Assembly (NCBI RefSeq): GCF_024436055.1
Contig: NZ_JANFNH010000002.1
Span: forward strand, 186,001 to 250,000
Source of the DNA: Streptantibioticus rubrisoli
Lineage (GTDB): Bacteria > Actinomycetota > Actinomycetes > Streptomycetales > Streptomycetaceae
DNA length: 64,000 nt
Direction of reading: 5' to 3'
Part shown: piece after piece, positions 28,333 to 36,385 of the stretch
How positions within the stretch are numbered: position 1 is the first letter of the stretch
How the letters are laid out: each line of letters opens with the position of its first letter
Position numbers and translations under genes: made by a program
The notes under the pieces: generated by a model
Database searches by the model: none
What the model saw: only the letters and a program-made list of their open reading frames with translations
What the model was told of the DNA's origin: nothing

Positions 28333-29529
28333 TTAGGCCCGCTCCGCCGGGTTGTCCGCCGTGCCGGACAGCCACAGGTCCGGGCCGAACACCTCGCAGT
28401 GGATGTCCGCCGCGCGCACGCCCAGTTCCAGCAGCTGGGCGCGAACGGCGCGCATGAAGGGCAGCGGGCCGCACAGATAGGCGGTGGTGCCCGCCGGTAC
28501 GGGGACGGTGCGCAGGTCGACCAGCCCGGTGCGGTCGGCGGGCCAGGGGCCTTCGGGGTCCTCGTACCACACATGCGCGGTGGCGTCGGGCAGCTTGGCC
28601 ACGAGCTGGTCGAAGTCGTTGCGGAAGGCGTGGGTGCGCGGGCTGCGGTCGGCGTGTACGGCGATCACCTGCCGCTGTGCGCCGGTGTTGGCGAGCTGGC
28701 CGAGCATGGCGTTCATCGGCGTACAGCCGATTCCGGCGGAGGCGAGCAGCACGGGGTTGTCGCCCTCGTCCAGGGTGATGTCGCCGAACGGTGCGCTGAC
28801 CCGCAGCACGTCGCCGTCGTGGACGTGCTGGTGCAGATGCCGGGAGACGGCGCCGTCGGCCTTGACGGTGAACTGCAGGGCCGCGGTGCGCACGCCGGAG
28901 AGGCTGTACTGGCGTATCTGCCGTGCCCCGTCCGGGAGTTGGACCTGCGCGGAGACGTACTGGCCCGGCCGGGACGGCGGCAGCGGGGCGTCATCCACGG
29001 GCCGCACGAGGAACGTGACGACATCGTCGGTCTCCTGGTACCGCGCCAGCACCCGGTAGTCGCGCCAGACGTCGCCGGATGCGGCGCCGACGCCCGTGTA
29101 GAGCCGTTCCTCGATGGCGATCAGGGCGTTGGCCATCAGCCAGTACACCTCGTCCCACGCCGCGGCGACCTCCTCGGTCACCGCGTCGCCGAGCACCTCG
29201 GCGATGGCGGCGAACAGATGGGTGTGGACGATCTCGTACTGGTCGCGGGTGATGCCGAGCGAGGCGTGCTTGTGGGCGATACGGGCGAGCATCGTGTCGG
29301 GACGTCGGTCGGGATGGCTGACCAGGGCGCTCGCGAAGGCGGCGATGGAGCCCGCCAGTGCCTGCTGCTGGGCGCCGTTGGCCTGGTTGCCGCGGTTGAA
29401 CAGGTCGCGCTCCAGCTCCGGGTGCGCCGCGAACAGCCGGACGTAGAAGACGCTGGCGATCTCACCGATCGCCGCGCCCACGGCGGGCAGGGTGGCGCGG
29501 ATGGTGTTGGCGGACTTCGGCGACAACAT
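28333..29529 (-). CDS. hmpA: flavohaemoglobin (nitric oxide dioxygenase)
   Basis: Converts NO to nitrate using O2 and NAD(P)H; 398 aa. The N-terminal globin domain (about 1-135) has the haem proximal His in ARIAHKHASLGI. It is followed by an FAD-binding barrel (RQIRQYSLS) and an NAD-binding domain (ASAGIGCTPMNAML, AYLCGPLPFMRAVRAQL). ATG at 29529. A candidate NsrR operator sits 17 bases upstream and the nsrR gene is the next gene on the same strand, so repression relieved by NO is expected. Confidence 0.95.
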   Translation of the reverse strand: MLSPKSANTIRATLPAVGAAIGEIASVFYVRLFAAHPELERDLFNRGNQANGAQQQALAGSIAAFASALVSHPDRRPDTMLARIAHKHASLGITRDQYEIVHTHLFAAIAEVLGDAVTEEVAAAWDEVYWLMANALIAIEERLYTGVGAASGDVWRDYRVLARYQETDDVVTFLVRPVDDAPLPPSRPGQYVSAQVQLPDGARQIRQYSLSGVRTAALQFTVKADGAVSRHLHQHVHDGDVLRVSAPFGDITLDEGDNPVLLASAGIGCTPMNAMLGQLANTGAQRQVIAVHADRSPRTHAFRNDFDQLVAKLPDATAHVWYEDPEGPWPADRTGLVDLRTVPVPAGTTAYLCGPLPFMRAVRAQLLELGVRAADIHCEVFGPDLWLSGTADNPAERA

Positions 29530-29545
29530 CAGGTCTCTCCAAAGC

Positions 29546-29564
29546 GGTATCTAAGATTCGTATT
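29546..29564 (-). promoter_or_regulatory. candidate NsrR operator before hmpA
   Basis: On the minus strand: AATACGAATCTTAGATACC, an AT-rich stretch ending 17 bases before the hmpA ATG. It resembles the S. coelicolor hmpA1 operator as I recall it (AACACGAAT...CTACC), and a related sequence lies upstream of nsrR itself. Confidence 0.65.
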
Positions 29565-29621
29565 TTTGGGCGTGCGGTACCGGCCTGGCGCGCATCGGGC
29601 GCGCGACGGGTATGTGGTGGT

Positions 29622-30059
29622 TCAGCCGCGCAGCGGCAGCCCTATCAGCACCGGGCCGGTGGGGGAGGCGACCAGGTCCTCGATGGTGATCGGGTCGAGC
29701 GCGCCGTAGAAGGCGTCCTGCGCGGCTCGCAGTGCGCTGCGCAGCCGACAGGCGGCCCGCAGCGGACACGGCGGCTCGTCCTCGCAGCCGACCACGTCCC
29801 CCACCCCCTCCAGCTCCCGCACCAGGCGGCCCAGTGAGCCGGTGCGCCCAGTGTGGGTGAGGGACAGACCGCCGCCCCGGCCACGGCGAGCCTCGACGAC
29901 GCCGAGGTGCTGGAGCCGGGTAACGACCTTCGCCGCGTGGGTGTAGGGCACGGCCATCGCGTCGGCCACCTCGCGGGTGGTCGGCGCGATGGCCTCGTCC
30001 GCCACCGCGAGACGCATCGCGATGCGCAGCGCCAGGTCGGTACTCTTGGTCAGTCGCAC
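29622..30059 (-). CDS. nsrR: NO-sensing Rrf2-family repressor NsrR
   Basis: Iron-sulfur transcription factor of 145 aa. The winged helix-turn-helix lies at about residues 25-60 (TTREVADAMAVPYTHAAKVV). Cluster-binding Cys92, Cys98 and Cys104 (CX5CX5C) and Asp8 match the [4Fe-4S] ligands of S. coelicolor NsrR (Asp8, Cys93, Cys99, Cys105). GTG start at 30059. Reaction of the cluster with NO is known to release DNA in this family. Adjacent to its likely target hmpA; probably autoregulated. Confidence 0.93.
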   Translation of the reverse strand: MRLTKSTDLALRIAMRLAVADEAIAPTTREVADAMAVPYTHAAKVVTRLQHLGVVEARRGRGGGLSLTHTGRTGSLGRLVRELEGVGDVVGCEDEPPCPLRAACRLRSALRAAQDAFYGALDPITIEDLVASPTGPVLIGLPLRG

Positions 30060-30075
30060 GAACAGCAGACTAACT

Positions 30076-30094
30076 AATGCGAATCGGGCACTCC
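30076..30094 (+). promoter_or_regulatory. candidate NsrR operator before nsrR
   Basis: AATGCGAATCGGGCACTCC shares the AATRCGAATC core and the terminal CC with the site in front of hmpA (12 of 19 positions). It lies 17 bases upstream of the nsrR GTG, the same distance as at hmpA. Confidence 0.5.
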
Positions 30095-30224
30095 TATTTG
30101 GGGGGTGCCATAGTGCGCCAACCCGCCCTTGAAAGGCGCCGGGGCGCGGCGAAGCTCCAGGTCATAGGGTTGAGCCTGCCGTTCGCCGGAGCGGCGTGGG
30201 AGCGGGTAAGAGGCGGAGGAACGG

Positions 30225-31085
30225 ATGTCGGTCAGGCGCCGGGCGGTACTGGCGGTCATGGCGGGAGGCGTGCTGGCGGGCTGCGGCACGACGCGGAACA
30301 CGGCCGCGGGCGCGTCACCGACCCCCACCGGCACCCCCTCGGCGAGCCCCACACCCTCGGCGGCGCAGCCGGTCGTCCCCACCCGCGCCGAGGAGGTCGC
30401 GCGCTACGGACACCTCGCCCCCACCAGGTGGGGCCTCGACGGCGTGCCCGGCATGGTCTCGCGGCTGCCCGCCGGACAGCAGGGCATCGCGCTGACCTTC
30501 GACGCGTGCGGCGGCCGGGGCGGCAGCGGGTACGACGCCGCCCTGATCGAGGTGCTGCGCGCCCACAAGGTGCCCGCCACCTTGTTCATCAACTCCCGCT
30601 GGATCGACGAGAATCGGCCAACCTTCGACCGGCTCGCCGCCGACCCGCTGTTCGAGATCGCCAACCACGGCACCAGACACCTGCCGCTGTCGGTGGCCGG
30701 ACGCTCCGCGTACGGGATCCCCGGCACCCGTAACGCCGCGGAGGTGTACGACGAAGTGGCCGGGAACCGTGCGAAGCTCACCGGACTCCTCGGCCACCCG
30801 CCCCGGTACTTCCGCTCGGGCACCGCCTACTGCGACGACGTGGCCGCGCGCATCGTCGGCGACCTCGGCGAGCGGTTCATCAGCTTCGACGTCAACGGCG
30901 ATGGCGGCGCCACCTTCACCCCCGAGCAGGTCCACCAGGCCGTGCTCACCGCGCGGCACGGCTCCATCGTCATCAGCCACATGAACCACCCCAGGGGCGG
31001 CACCGCGCGCGGATACGCCACCGCCCTACCGCGACTGCTGGAATCCGGCCACCACTTCGTACGGCTCTCCGACGCGCTGACATGA
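30225..31085 (+). CDS. polysaccharide deacetylase (NodB/CE4) lipoprotein
   Basis: Exported esterase of 286 aa that should remove acetyl groups from a GlcNAc-containing polymer such as peptidoglycan. The N terminus has a lipobox (GGVLAGC, Cys20) after a basic start MSVRRRAVLAV, so the protein is lipid-anchored; a Thr/Pro/Ser linker follows. NodB motifs: ALTFDACG (first Asp present), NHGTRH (metal His pair), and ISHMNHP near the end. ATG at 30225 follows GGAGGAA. The stop overlaps the next start (ATGA). Confidence 0.88.
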   Translation: MSVRRRAVLAVMAGGVLAGCGTTRNTAAGASPTPTGTPSASPTPSAAQPVVPTRAEEVARYGHLAPTRWGLDGVPGMVSRLPAGQQGIALTFDACGGRGGSGYDAALIEVLRAHKVPATLFINSRWIDENRPTFDRLAADPLFEIANHGTRHLPLSVAGRSAYGIPGTRNAAEVYDEVAGNRAKLTGLLGHPPRYFRSGTAYCDDVAARIVGDLGERFISFDVNGDGGATFTPEQVHQAVLTARHGSIVISHMNHPRGGTARGYATALPRLLESGHHFVRLSDALT

Positions 31086-31870
31086 GCGATCCTTGGGGCA
31101 TGCGCGACGATCCGTCCTACCCGGCGCACCGGGCGCCCCGGGCGGCATCGCTGCCGGAGCTGGACGCGGCGGTGCCCACCTGCCGGGCCTGCCCGCGGCT
31201 GGTGGAGTGGCGTGAGCACGCCGCGCGGGTCAAGCGCAGGGCCTTCCAGGACTGGGACTACTGGGCCCGGCCGGTGCCCGGCTTCGGGCCGCCGGACGCG
31301 GCACTGGCCGTGATCGGGCTGGCGCCCGCCGCGAACGGCGGCAACCGCACCGGCCGGATCTTCACCGGCGACCCGTCCGGTGACGTGCTGTACGCGGCGA
31401 TGTACGAGGTGGGCCTCGCCTCCCAGCCGACGGCCACCCATCCCGGCGACGGGCTGGAACTGTACGGGGTGCGGATCGCCGTGCCGGTGCACTGCGCGCC
31501 GCCGCAGAACCGTCCCACCACGGCCGAGCGGGACACCTGCCGCCCGTGGCTGGCACGGGAGCTGGACCTGCTGCGGCCCACGCTGCGGGCCGCGCTCGCG
31601 CTCGGGTCGTTCGCCTGGCAGGCGTCGCTGCCGGTGCTGGCCAGCGCGGGATGGCGGCTGCCCAGGCCGCGCCCGGCCTTCGGGCACGGGGCGCACGTGC
31701 TGCTGGCGGACGAGCGCGGCGGCCCGGGACTGCATCTGCTCGGCTGCTACCACCCCAGCCAGCGCAACGTGTTCACCCGCCGCCTCACCCCCGCCATGCT
31801 CCGCGACACGCTGCGCGAGGCCGCCGAACTCGCCGGGCTGCCCCGGCCGCCGTCCACCGACCGCCGCTGA
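31082..31870 (+). CDS. udgB: family-5 uracil-DNA glycosylase (UdgB type)
   Basis: DNA-repair enzyme of 262 aa that removes uracil and other deaminated bases. Iron-sulfur Cys residues begin with PTCRACPRLVEW. Motif 1 is GLAPAANGGNRTGRIFTGDPSG and motif 2 is HPSQRNVFTRRLT, both typical of family 5. Its ATG overlaps the deacetylase stop (ATGA), so the two are translationally coupled although functionally unrelated. Confidence 0.9.
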   Translation: MSDPWGMRDDPSYPAHRAPRAASLPELDAAVPTCRACPRLVEWREHAARVKRRAFQDWDYWARPVPGFGPPDAALAVIGLAPAANGGNRTGRIFTGDPSGDVLYAAMYEVGLASQPTATHPGDGLELYGVRIAVPVHCAPPQNRPTTAERDTCRPWLARELDLLRPTLRAALALGSFAWQASLPVLASAGWRLPRPRPAFGHGAHVLLADERGGPGLHLLGCYHPSQRNVFTRRLTPAMLRDTLREAAELAGLPRPPSTDRR

Positions 31871-31923
31871 TCCCCGCCCCCGCCCGACATGCGCGGTGCG
31901 CCGACCTGGCGGAAGGTGAGCAT

Positions 31924-32211
31924 ATGAACCAGCATCACCACCACCGCTCGCCCGCACGGGCCTTCGACATCGACACCCGCCTGGTCACCGCCGGAGCGAT
32001 GCTCACGGTGTGCGGCTCGCTGGTGGCGTGCGCCGGTTTGGCACTCGCTGGTTTCGCGCTGGTCAACGCGGGACGGCAGTGGGTACGGCAGATGGAGGTG
32101 CCGCCCGGCGAACTGGCGGCGGCCAAGCTGCGCCAGGCCAAGCAGGCGTCGCTGGCGGGCATGCAGGCATGGCAGGCGGCCCAGGGCGACGGGGGCAGGA
32201 CGAATCCCTGA
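31924..32211 (+). CDS. small single-pass membrane protein (95 aa)
   Basis: Begins MNQHHHHRSPARAFDIDTRL, then one hydrophobic helix at about residues 20-50 (AGAMLTVCGSLVACAGLALAG) and a positively charged helical tail (GELAAAKLRQAKQASLAGMQ). ATG at 31924 has GGAAGGTGAG before it. The natural run of four His near the N terminus is notable. Similar small membrane proteins are common in Streptomyces; function unknown. Confidence 0.75.
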   Translation: MNQHHHHRSPARAFDIDTRLVTAGAMLTVCGSLVACAGLALAGFALVNAGRQWVRQMEVPPGELAAAKLRQAKQASLAGMQAWQAAQGDGGRTNP

Positions 32212-32258
32212 CGGCACCCTCCGGTCGCCCGGCGCGCGGCGGGTGCTTCAATCGCGGC

Positions 32259-32918
32259 ATGGTTGATCATGTTGTGCTGCGCGTTTTCGTCGGCCCCGAC
32301 GGGCGCGGCGGGAACCCGCTCGGCGTCGTCACCGACGGCGCCCAGGTGCCCGACGCGGACGAACGGCAGCGGCTGGCCGCCCAACTCGGCTACAGCGAGA
32401 CGCTGTTCGTCGACGACGCCTCGCGTGGCGCGGTCGACATCTACACCCCCAGCGCCCGGTTGCCGTTCGCCGGGCACCCGCTGGTCGGCATCTCCTGGCT
32501 GCTGCGGGAGCGCGGCCAGGGAACCGAGGTGCTGCGTCCGCCCGCGGGGGACGTGCGGACGTGGGCGGACGGCGACATCACCTGGATCCGCGGCCGCGCC
32601 GAGTGGGCGTCCGGGCGGCGCACCCGTCAGTACGCCTCGGCGGCCGAGGTCGACGCCCTCCCCGCACCGCCGCCGGGCGAGGGCTGGCTGTACGCCTGGG
32701 CGTGGCTGGACGAGGCGGCCGGGCGCGTTCGGGCCAGGGCCTTTCCGCGGCGCGGCGACAACATCGTGGAGGACGAGGCGACGGGCGCCGCCGCGGTCAT
32801 CCTGACCGCGGAACTCGGCCGCCCCCTGGACATCCGCCAGGGGGCGGCCTCGCAACTGCTCACCCGCCCGCACGGCACCGGCTGGATCGAGGTCGGCGGC
32901 CGCACGGCCTTCGCGTGA
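32259..32918 (+). CDS. PhzF-family isomerase-like protein
   Basis: Protein of 219 aa in the PhzF/diaminopimelate-epimerase-fold family. Family signatures: GRGGNPLGVV near the start, LGYSETLFV (with the conserved Glu), RLPFAGHPLVG and EDEATGAAAV toward the C terminus. It is shorter than canonical PhzF (about 280 aa), lacking part of the first half. No phenazine genes are nearby, so a phenazine role is not implied. ATG at 32259 is supported by the family start; the ribosome binding site is poor. Confidence 0.82.
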   Translation: MVDHVVLRVFVGPDGRGGNPLGVVTDGAQVPDADERQRLAAQLGYSETLFVDDASRGAVDIYTPSARLPFAGHPLVGISWLLRERGQGTEVLRPPAGDVRTWADGDITWIRGRAEWASGRRTRQYASAAEVDALPAPPPGEGWLYAWAWLDEAAGRVRARAFPRRGDNIVEDEATGAAAVILTAELGRPLDIRQGAASQLLTRPHGTGWIEVGGRTAFA

Positions 32919-32976
32919 CTGCTCGCGGCAGCCGGTGACCGCGACCCGCGCCAGCCCCTAATGCGTCGGGATGTGG

Positions 32977-33414
32977 TCACCGGGCGGAGTAGACGGCGTC
33001 GCAGAACTCGGCGATCTCGTGTTCCGGCAGGTTGCGGACGACATCCGCCTCGCTGATGACGCCGACCAGACGCTTCTTCTCCAGCACCGGAAGCCTGCGG
33101 ATCCGGTGGTCCTCCATCATGTGCAGTGCCTCGCCGACGTCCGCGTCGGCGTCGATCCAGTGCAGCTCGCTGGCGAAGTCACGGGCCTTGACATTCGCCG
33201 GATCCTTTCCTTCCGCACAACACTTGATCACGATGTCGCGGTCGGTGATGATCCCGGTCAACCGGTCGTGGTCACAGATCGGCAGCGAACCCACGCCGAG
33301 GTCGCGCATCATCATCGCGGCGTCCTTGAGGCTCTTCTCCGCGTCGACGCACTGGGCGCCCTGGTGCATGATGTCGCGGGCCTTGCCTTGGAGTGCTGTC
33401 TTGCGCTTCGCCAC
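32977..33414 (-). CDS. CBS-domain protein, HRP1-like
   Basis: Soluble protein of 145 aa made of two CBS domains (about 10-65 and 75-135): ARDIMHQGAQCVDAEKSL, LPICDHDRLTGIITDRDIVI, HRIRRLPVLEKKRLVGVISE. Length and sequence resemble mycobacterial hypoxic response protein 1 (Rv2626c), including a LPEHEI segment after the second domain. GTG at 33414 follows GAGGAGGTGAG. It probably senses an adenine nucleotide. It is separate from the stress island at 44-61 kb but could share its regulator. Confidence 0.88.
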   Translation of the reverse strand: MAKRKTALQGKARDIMHQGAQCVDAEKSLKDAAMMMRDLGVGSLPICDHDRLTGIITDRDIVIKCCAEGKDPANVKARDFASELHWIDADADVGEALHMMEDHRIRRLPVLEKKRLVGVISEADVVRNLPEHEIAEFCDAVYSAR

Positions 33415-33567
33415 TGTGGCTCACCTCCTCGGTGATTCCCGGCCATGCCGGTATTCCTCTGCCAGGGCGAACCCGTGCATACCGAGAAAAGTGCTGGACA
33501 CCTCCATACTGACCACGCGCCGCGCATCACACCATCGGAGGCGCCCGAACGGGTGAACTTCGCGCGC

Positions 33568-33668
33568 TAAGCGCTTCGCCGGAAGTGCCGCGATGTGCCG
33601 TCGATCGGCTGCGGCACCGTCGTCCCACGGGTCGCTGCCGAACCGCAGCGGACTCCACCCCGACCTGC
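33568..33668 (+). repeat. dispersed intergenic element, copy R3 (diverged)
   Basis: Starts TAAGCGCTTCGCCGGAAGTG and ends at CCGACCTGC directly against the stop codon of the minus-strand gene at 33669. It shares GATGTGCCGTCGATCG and CCGAACCGCAGCGGAC with copy R4. The hairpin stem changes from GCGCTCC/GGAGTGC to GCGCTTC/GAAGTGC, a paired compensatory change. Confidence 0.88.
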
Positions 33669-34175
33669 TTACTGGCCGACGACCCGGGCCCGCAGGTGGA
33701 CCAGTCCCGCGACCCCGAACTGGAGGGTCAGGGGCAGTGTGCCGTTGGCGACGGCGCCGTTCACCTTGGGGAGTTGGACGTCGGGGCCGTTGTGGCCGCC
33801 GAAGGTGACGGTGGTGCCGGGGTCGAGCAGGACGCCCGAGGTGGACAGCGAACCGTTGCCGGTGCTGTTGCCGCGCAGCGCGGCGCGGCCCCCGTTCGGG
33901 GTGGCGACCATGGCCAGGTGCTCCGGAACGGTGCCGCCGTTGCGGATGGACATGGTGAGCTGGCCGGTGCTGATGTGCGCCACGGCGTTGTGGACCGCCA
34001 GGTTGGTGCCGGGCACCTGGATGGTGAGCTCGCCCGGGGTGGTGGCGGTGTCGCTCGGCGTGGCAGGGCCGGTGGGTCTGGTCTGACCGCCCGAACAAGC
34101 CGTTGTCAGAAGGAGGGCGGCGGCCGCCAGCACGGCCGCGCGGCGGGTTCGGGGGATGACGCCGCTGCGTGTCAT
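33669..34175 (-). CDS. secreted lipoprotein, possibly PCuAC/DUF461-like
   Basis: Exported protein of 168 aa. Signal: MTRSGVIPRTRRAAVLAAAA, then lipobox LLTTAC, so the mature protein is lipid-anchored. The rest is beta-rich (LTMSIRNGGTVPEHLAMVA, LLDPGTTVTFGGHNGPDVQL), in the style of copper-chaperone PCuAC domains, but the canonical Met/His copper ligands are not clear, so the name is tentative. ATG at 34175 is chosen because the signal peptide begins there. Its stop abuts repeat element R3. Confidence 0.75.
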   Translation of the reverse strand: MTRSGVIPRTRRAAVLAAAALLLTTACSGGQTRPTGPATPSDTATTPGELTIQVPGTNLAVHNAVAHISTGQLTMSIRNGGTVPEHLAMVATPNGGRAALRGNSTGNGSLSTSGVLLDPGTTVTFGGHNGPDVQLPKVNGAVANGTLPLTLQFGVAGLVHLRARVVGQ

Positions 34176-34225
34176 CCCTGCATTATGCGCCTGCGGGCGG
34201 GGCGTCGAGGGCACGGGCCGGGGGC

Positions 34226-34248
34226 GCCGGGGGCTTGGTCCCCCCGGC
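34226..34248 (-). terminator. GC hairpin between the two lipoprotein genes
   Basis: GCCGGGGG (34226-34233) pairs with CCCCCGGC (34241-34248) around a 7-base loop. It lies 90 bases downstream of the deacetylase stop on the minus strand. No T tract. Confidence 0.6.
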
Positions 34249-34337
34249 ACTCCTCCCCGCGCGATGGCGAGCCGCCACAACGGTGCGGCCCGGCGGTGCC
34301 GGACCGATCGGGGCCGACGCCCGTCAGCCCCGGAGGG

Positions 34338-35282
34338 TCAGCGGGCCGGGTAGCTGTACGTGTAGCCCTGGGCGTCCAGCTGGTCCAGCAGTGCCGCGAG
34401 GGCCGCGACCGACTGGGAGCGGTCGCCGCCGCCGTCGTGCATCAGGATGATGCCGCCGGGCCGCAGCTCCTGGTTGATGGTCTTCATGATCGCCGGGGCA
34501 CCGGGCCGCTTCCAGTCGTTGGTGTCGACCGTCCAACCCAGCGGGCGCAGGCCGTGATCGGCCGCGATGTTGCGGATCGCCGGGCTGAAGTCACCGCCGG
34601 GCGCACGGTAGTACCACAGCTTCGCCCCGGGACCCGCGGCAGCGGCTATCTCCCGCTGGGCGTCGACTATCTCGTGTGTGTTGTAGTCCAGGGACTTCTT
34701 GCTCTGCTGCTCGTCGTGGTGCACCGAGTGGTCGCAGAGCCGGAACCCGTCCTCGGTGATCTGCTTGGTGAGGTAGGGGTAACGCTGGGCGTTCGGACCT
34801 ATCTCGCAGAAGGTCGCCTTGGCGTGGTGCTGCTTGAGCAGCGCCAGCACCTGCGGCGTCCACCGCGGGTCGGGACCGTCGTCGAAGGTCAGCGCCACCG
34901 ACTTGCCGCCGTCCTCCGTACCGTGCTGGATCGACGTGCTCACCAGCGGCGTACCGGACGGCGCGCCGGCGGACGGGCTGCCCGGCTGTGCGCCGCCGCT
35001 CTGCGCCGGAACCGGGGCGGAGGTCGGGGACGAAGCCTGTCCCGTCGGCGCCGAAGAAGCGGTCGGCGACGGCGAGAAGACGGAACCGGAGGCCGACGCG
35101 GCGGCGGAGGGGGCCCCGGAGGCCGACGGGGAACCGGTGGCGGTCCTGCCGGGGGAGGCGGCCGACGCCGAGTCGATCGACCGGGTGTGTGCGTGGACCT
35201 GTGGGCCGCACGCGGCCAGGGCGGCGCCGGAGAGCGTCACCATGAGGGCGGCTGTCGTCCTCTTCGCACTGGCGAATGCCAC
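34338..35282 (-). CDS. polysaccharide deacetylase (NodB/CE4) lipoprotein with long Ser/Ala/Pro linker
   Basis: Second CE4 enzyme in the window, 314 aa. GTG at 35282 has GGAGG 8 bases upstream, better than the in-frame start at 35327. Lipobox ALAAC near residue 25 predicts lipid anchoring. About 80 residues of Ser/Ala/Pro-rich linker follow, then the NodB domain: ALTFDDGPDPRWTP (catalytic Asp pair), DHSVHHDEQ (metal His), YYRAPGGDFSP and GGIILMHDGGGDRS. Probably acts on cell-wall glycan or chitin-like polymers. Confidence 0.9.
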   Translation of the reverse strand: MAFASAKRTTAALMVTLSGAALAACGPQVHAHTRSIDSASAASPGRTATGSPSASGAPSAAASASGSVFSPSPTASSAPTGQASSPTSAPVPAQSGGAQPGSPSAGAPSGTPLVSTSIQHGTEDGGKSVALTFDDGPDPRWTPQVLALLKQHHAKATFCEIGPNAQRYPYLTKQITEDGFRLCDHSVHHDEQQSKKSLDYNTHEIVDAQREIAAAAGPGAKLWYYRAPGGDFSPAIRNIAADHGLRPLGWTVDTNDWKRPGAPAIMKTINQELRPGGIILMHDGGGDRSQSVAALAALLDQLDAQGYTYSYPAR

Positions 35283-35768
35283 AGCTGTACCTCCAACGGC
35301 ATCGTTGATGGGATGCCTGAATTGCACCTTCAGTAACTGTTCATGCGCAGGGAGTACGGATCGGATTGCGAGTCGGGATCAGCCGGTGAGGCTGTGGGAA
35401 TCCGGCGCGACGGGCCGCACTGTATGGCCAACGGCGGCCGACTCGCTCATCTCCGGTTCACTTCATGCAGAGAATCGAATACGGAGAGTCCGATTTGCGC
35501 TTTATGTCGTCAACCGTAGGGGAAGGTGGGCGCTCAGCCTAGAGCGTTTGATGTGAGATATGTCCCTTATGCTCTACGGCCCTGGTGTGACGGGAGGGGA
35601 AACGGGCTGACGTGGCCCCTCGTTCGGCTGACGGTGGCCGCCTGGCCGTGACGGCGGCGTCCGTATCCCAACCCGCCCAGTATGGCGGGTGGTTGGGGGT
35701 TTGGGGACCGTGCCCGACGAAAAACGGCGGCGGACGACGGTCCCGCACCCCTCGATCGGAAAAGGCAG
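35283..35768. other. 486-bp intergenic region between deacetylase and lsr2 genes
   Basis: No gene supported; the stretch is less GC-rich than most of the window between about 35340 and 35580. It should hold the deacetylase promoter at its left end. A hairpin at 35671-35690 (ACCCGCC, loop CAGTAT, GGCGGGT) may end lsr2 transcription. A short inverted pair TAGAGC (35540) and GCTCTA (35571) is also seen, of unknown meaning. Confidence 0.5.
35671..35690 (-). terminator. hairpin downstream of lsr2
   Basis: ACCCGCC (35671-35677) and GGCGGGT (35684-35690) pair around CAGTAT, about 80 bases past the lsr2 stop on the minus strand. Confidence 0.5.
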
Positions 35769-36113
35769 TTAGCTCGCGGACTGGTACCGCTCGATGACAT
35801 CGCCCGGAATCCGGCCGCGCGGACTGACCTCGATGCCCTGCTCCTTGGCCCAGGCGCGCACCTTCACCGGGTCGGGGCCGGTGGCCGCGGAACCCCCGCT
35901 CGCCGACCGCTTGGCCGGGCCGCGGCGTGAACTTCCCGTTTTCCTGCCGTGCCGGATGAAAGGCGCAAGGGCCTCAAGGAGTTTGTCGTAGTTGTCGGCG
36001 CCGAGGTCGATCTCGTAGCCGATGCCGTCGACGCTGAAGGTGTGGGTGGCAATGTCGTCACCCTGTTCACCGCTGATGTCGTCGGTGAAAAGGGTGATCA
36101 CGCGCTGAACCAT
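35769..36113 (-). CDS. lsr2: nucleoid-associated xenogeneic silencer Lsr2
   Basis: Histone-like protein of 114 aa that bridges AT-rich DNA and silences foreign or specialised-metabolism genes. The N-terminal dimerisation domain begins MVQRVITLFTDDISGE and continues FSVDGIGYEIDLGADNYDKL. A basic linker (RHGRKTGSSRRGPAKRS) leads to the C-terminal DNA-binding region VRAWAKEQGIEVSPRGRIPG, with the RGR AT-hook-like element. ATG at 36113. Streptomyces usually has two lsr2 genes; which one this is cannot be decided here. Confidence 0.95.
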   Translation of the reverse strand: MVQRVITLFTDDISGEQGDDIATHTFSVDGIGYEIDLGADNYDKLLEALAPFIRHGRKTGSSRRGPAKRSASGGSAATGPDPVKVRAWAKEQGIEVSPRGRIPGDVIERYQSAS

Positions 36114-36385
36114 TGTCTTGGATCCTTTCCAGGCAGGCCAGTGGATGCTACCGGTGTCTGCTCTTGGGACCCAAAGGCACCGGGAAATACCCGCTGTTCC
36201 ACACCGTTCGGCCCGGCATACCGCTCAACTGGTGCGTGCGCGGCGACATCTGCGTCCTGGGGTCATTGCCGCCAGTGGGGGCGACGCAGAACCGAGCTTC
36301 GCGGAGTCGGTGCGCGGGACGCCGTACAACGTGCCGCATTCGCGGGGGCGTTGGCCCGGGGCGGCCCGCGGCGCGGGCGCACGGT

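Noticed and set aside
33568-33668. Part of R3 as the start of an rRNA or tRNA-like gene
   Set aside because: No acceptor, T-loop or conserved rRNA sequence; similarity is only to the other three copies of the intergenic element.
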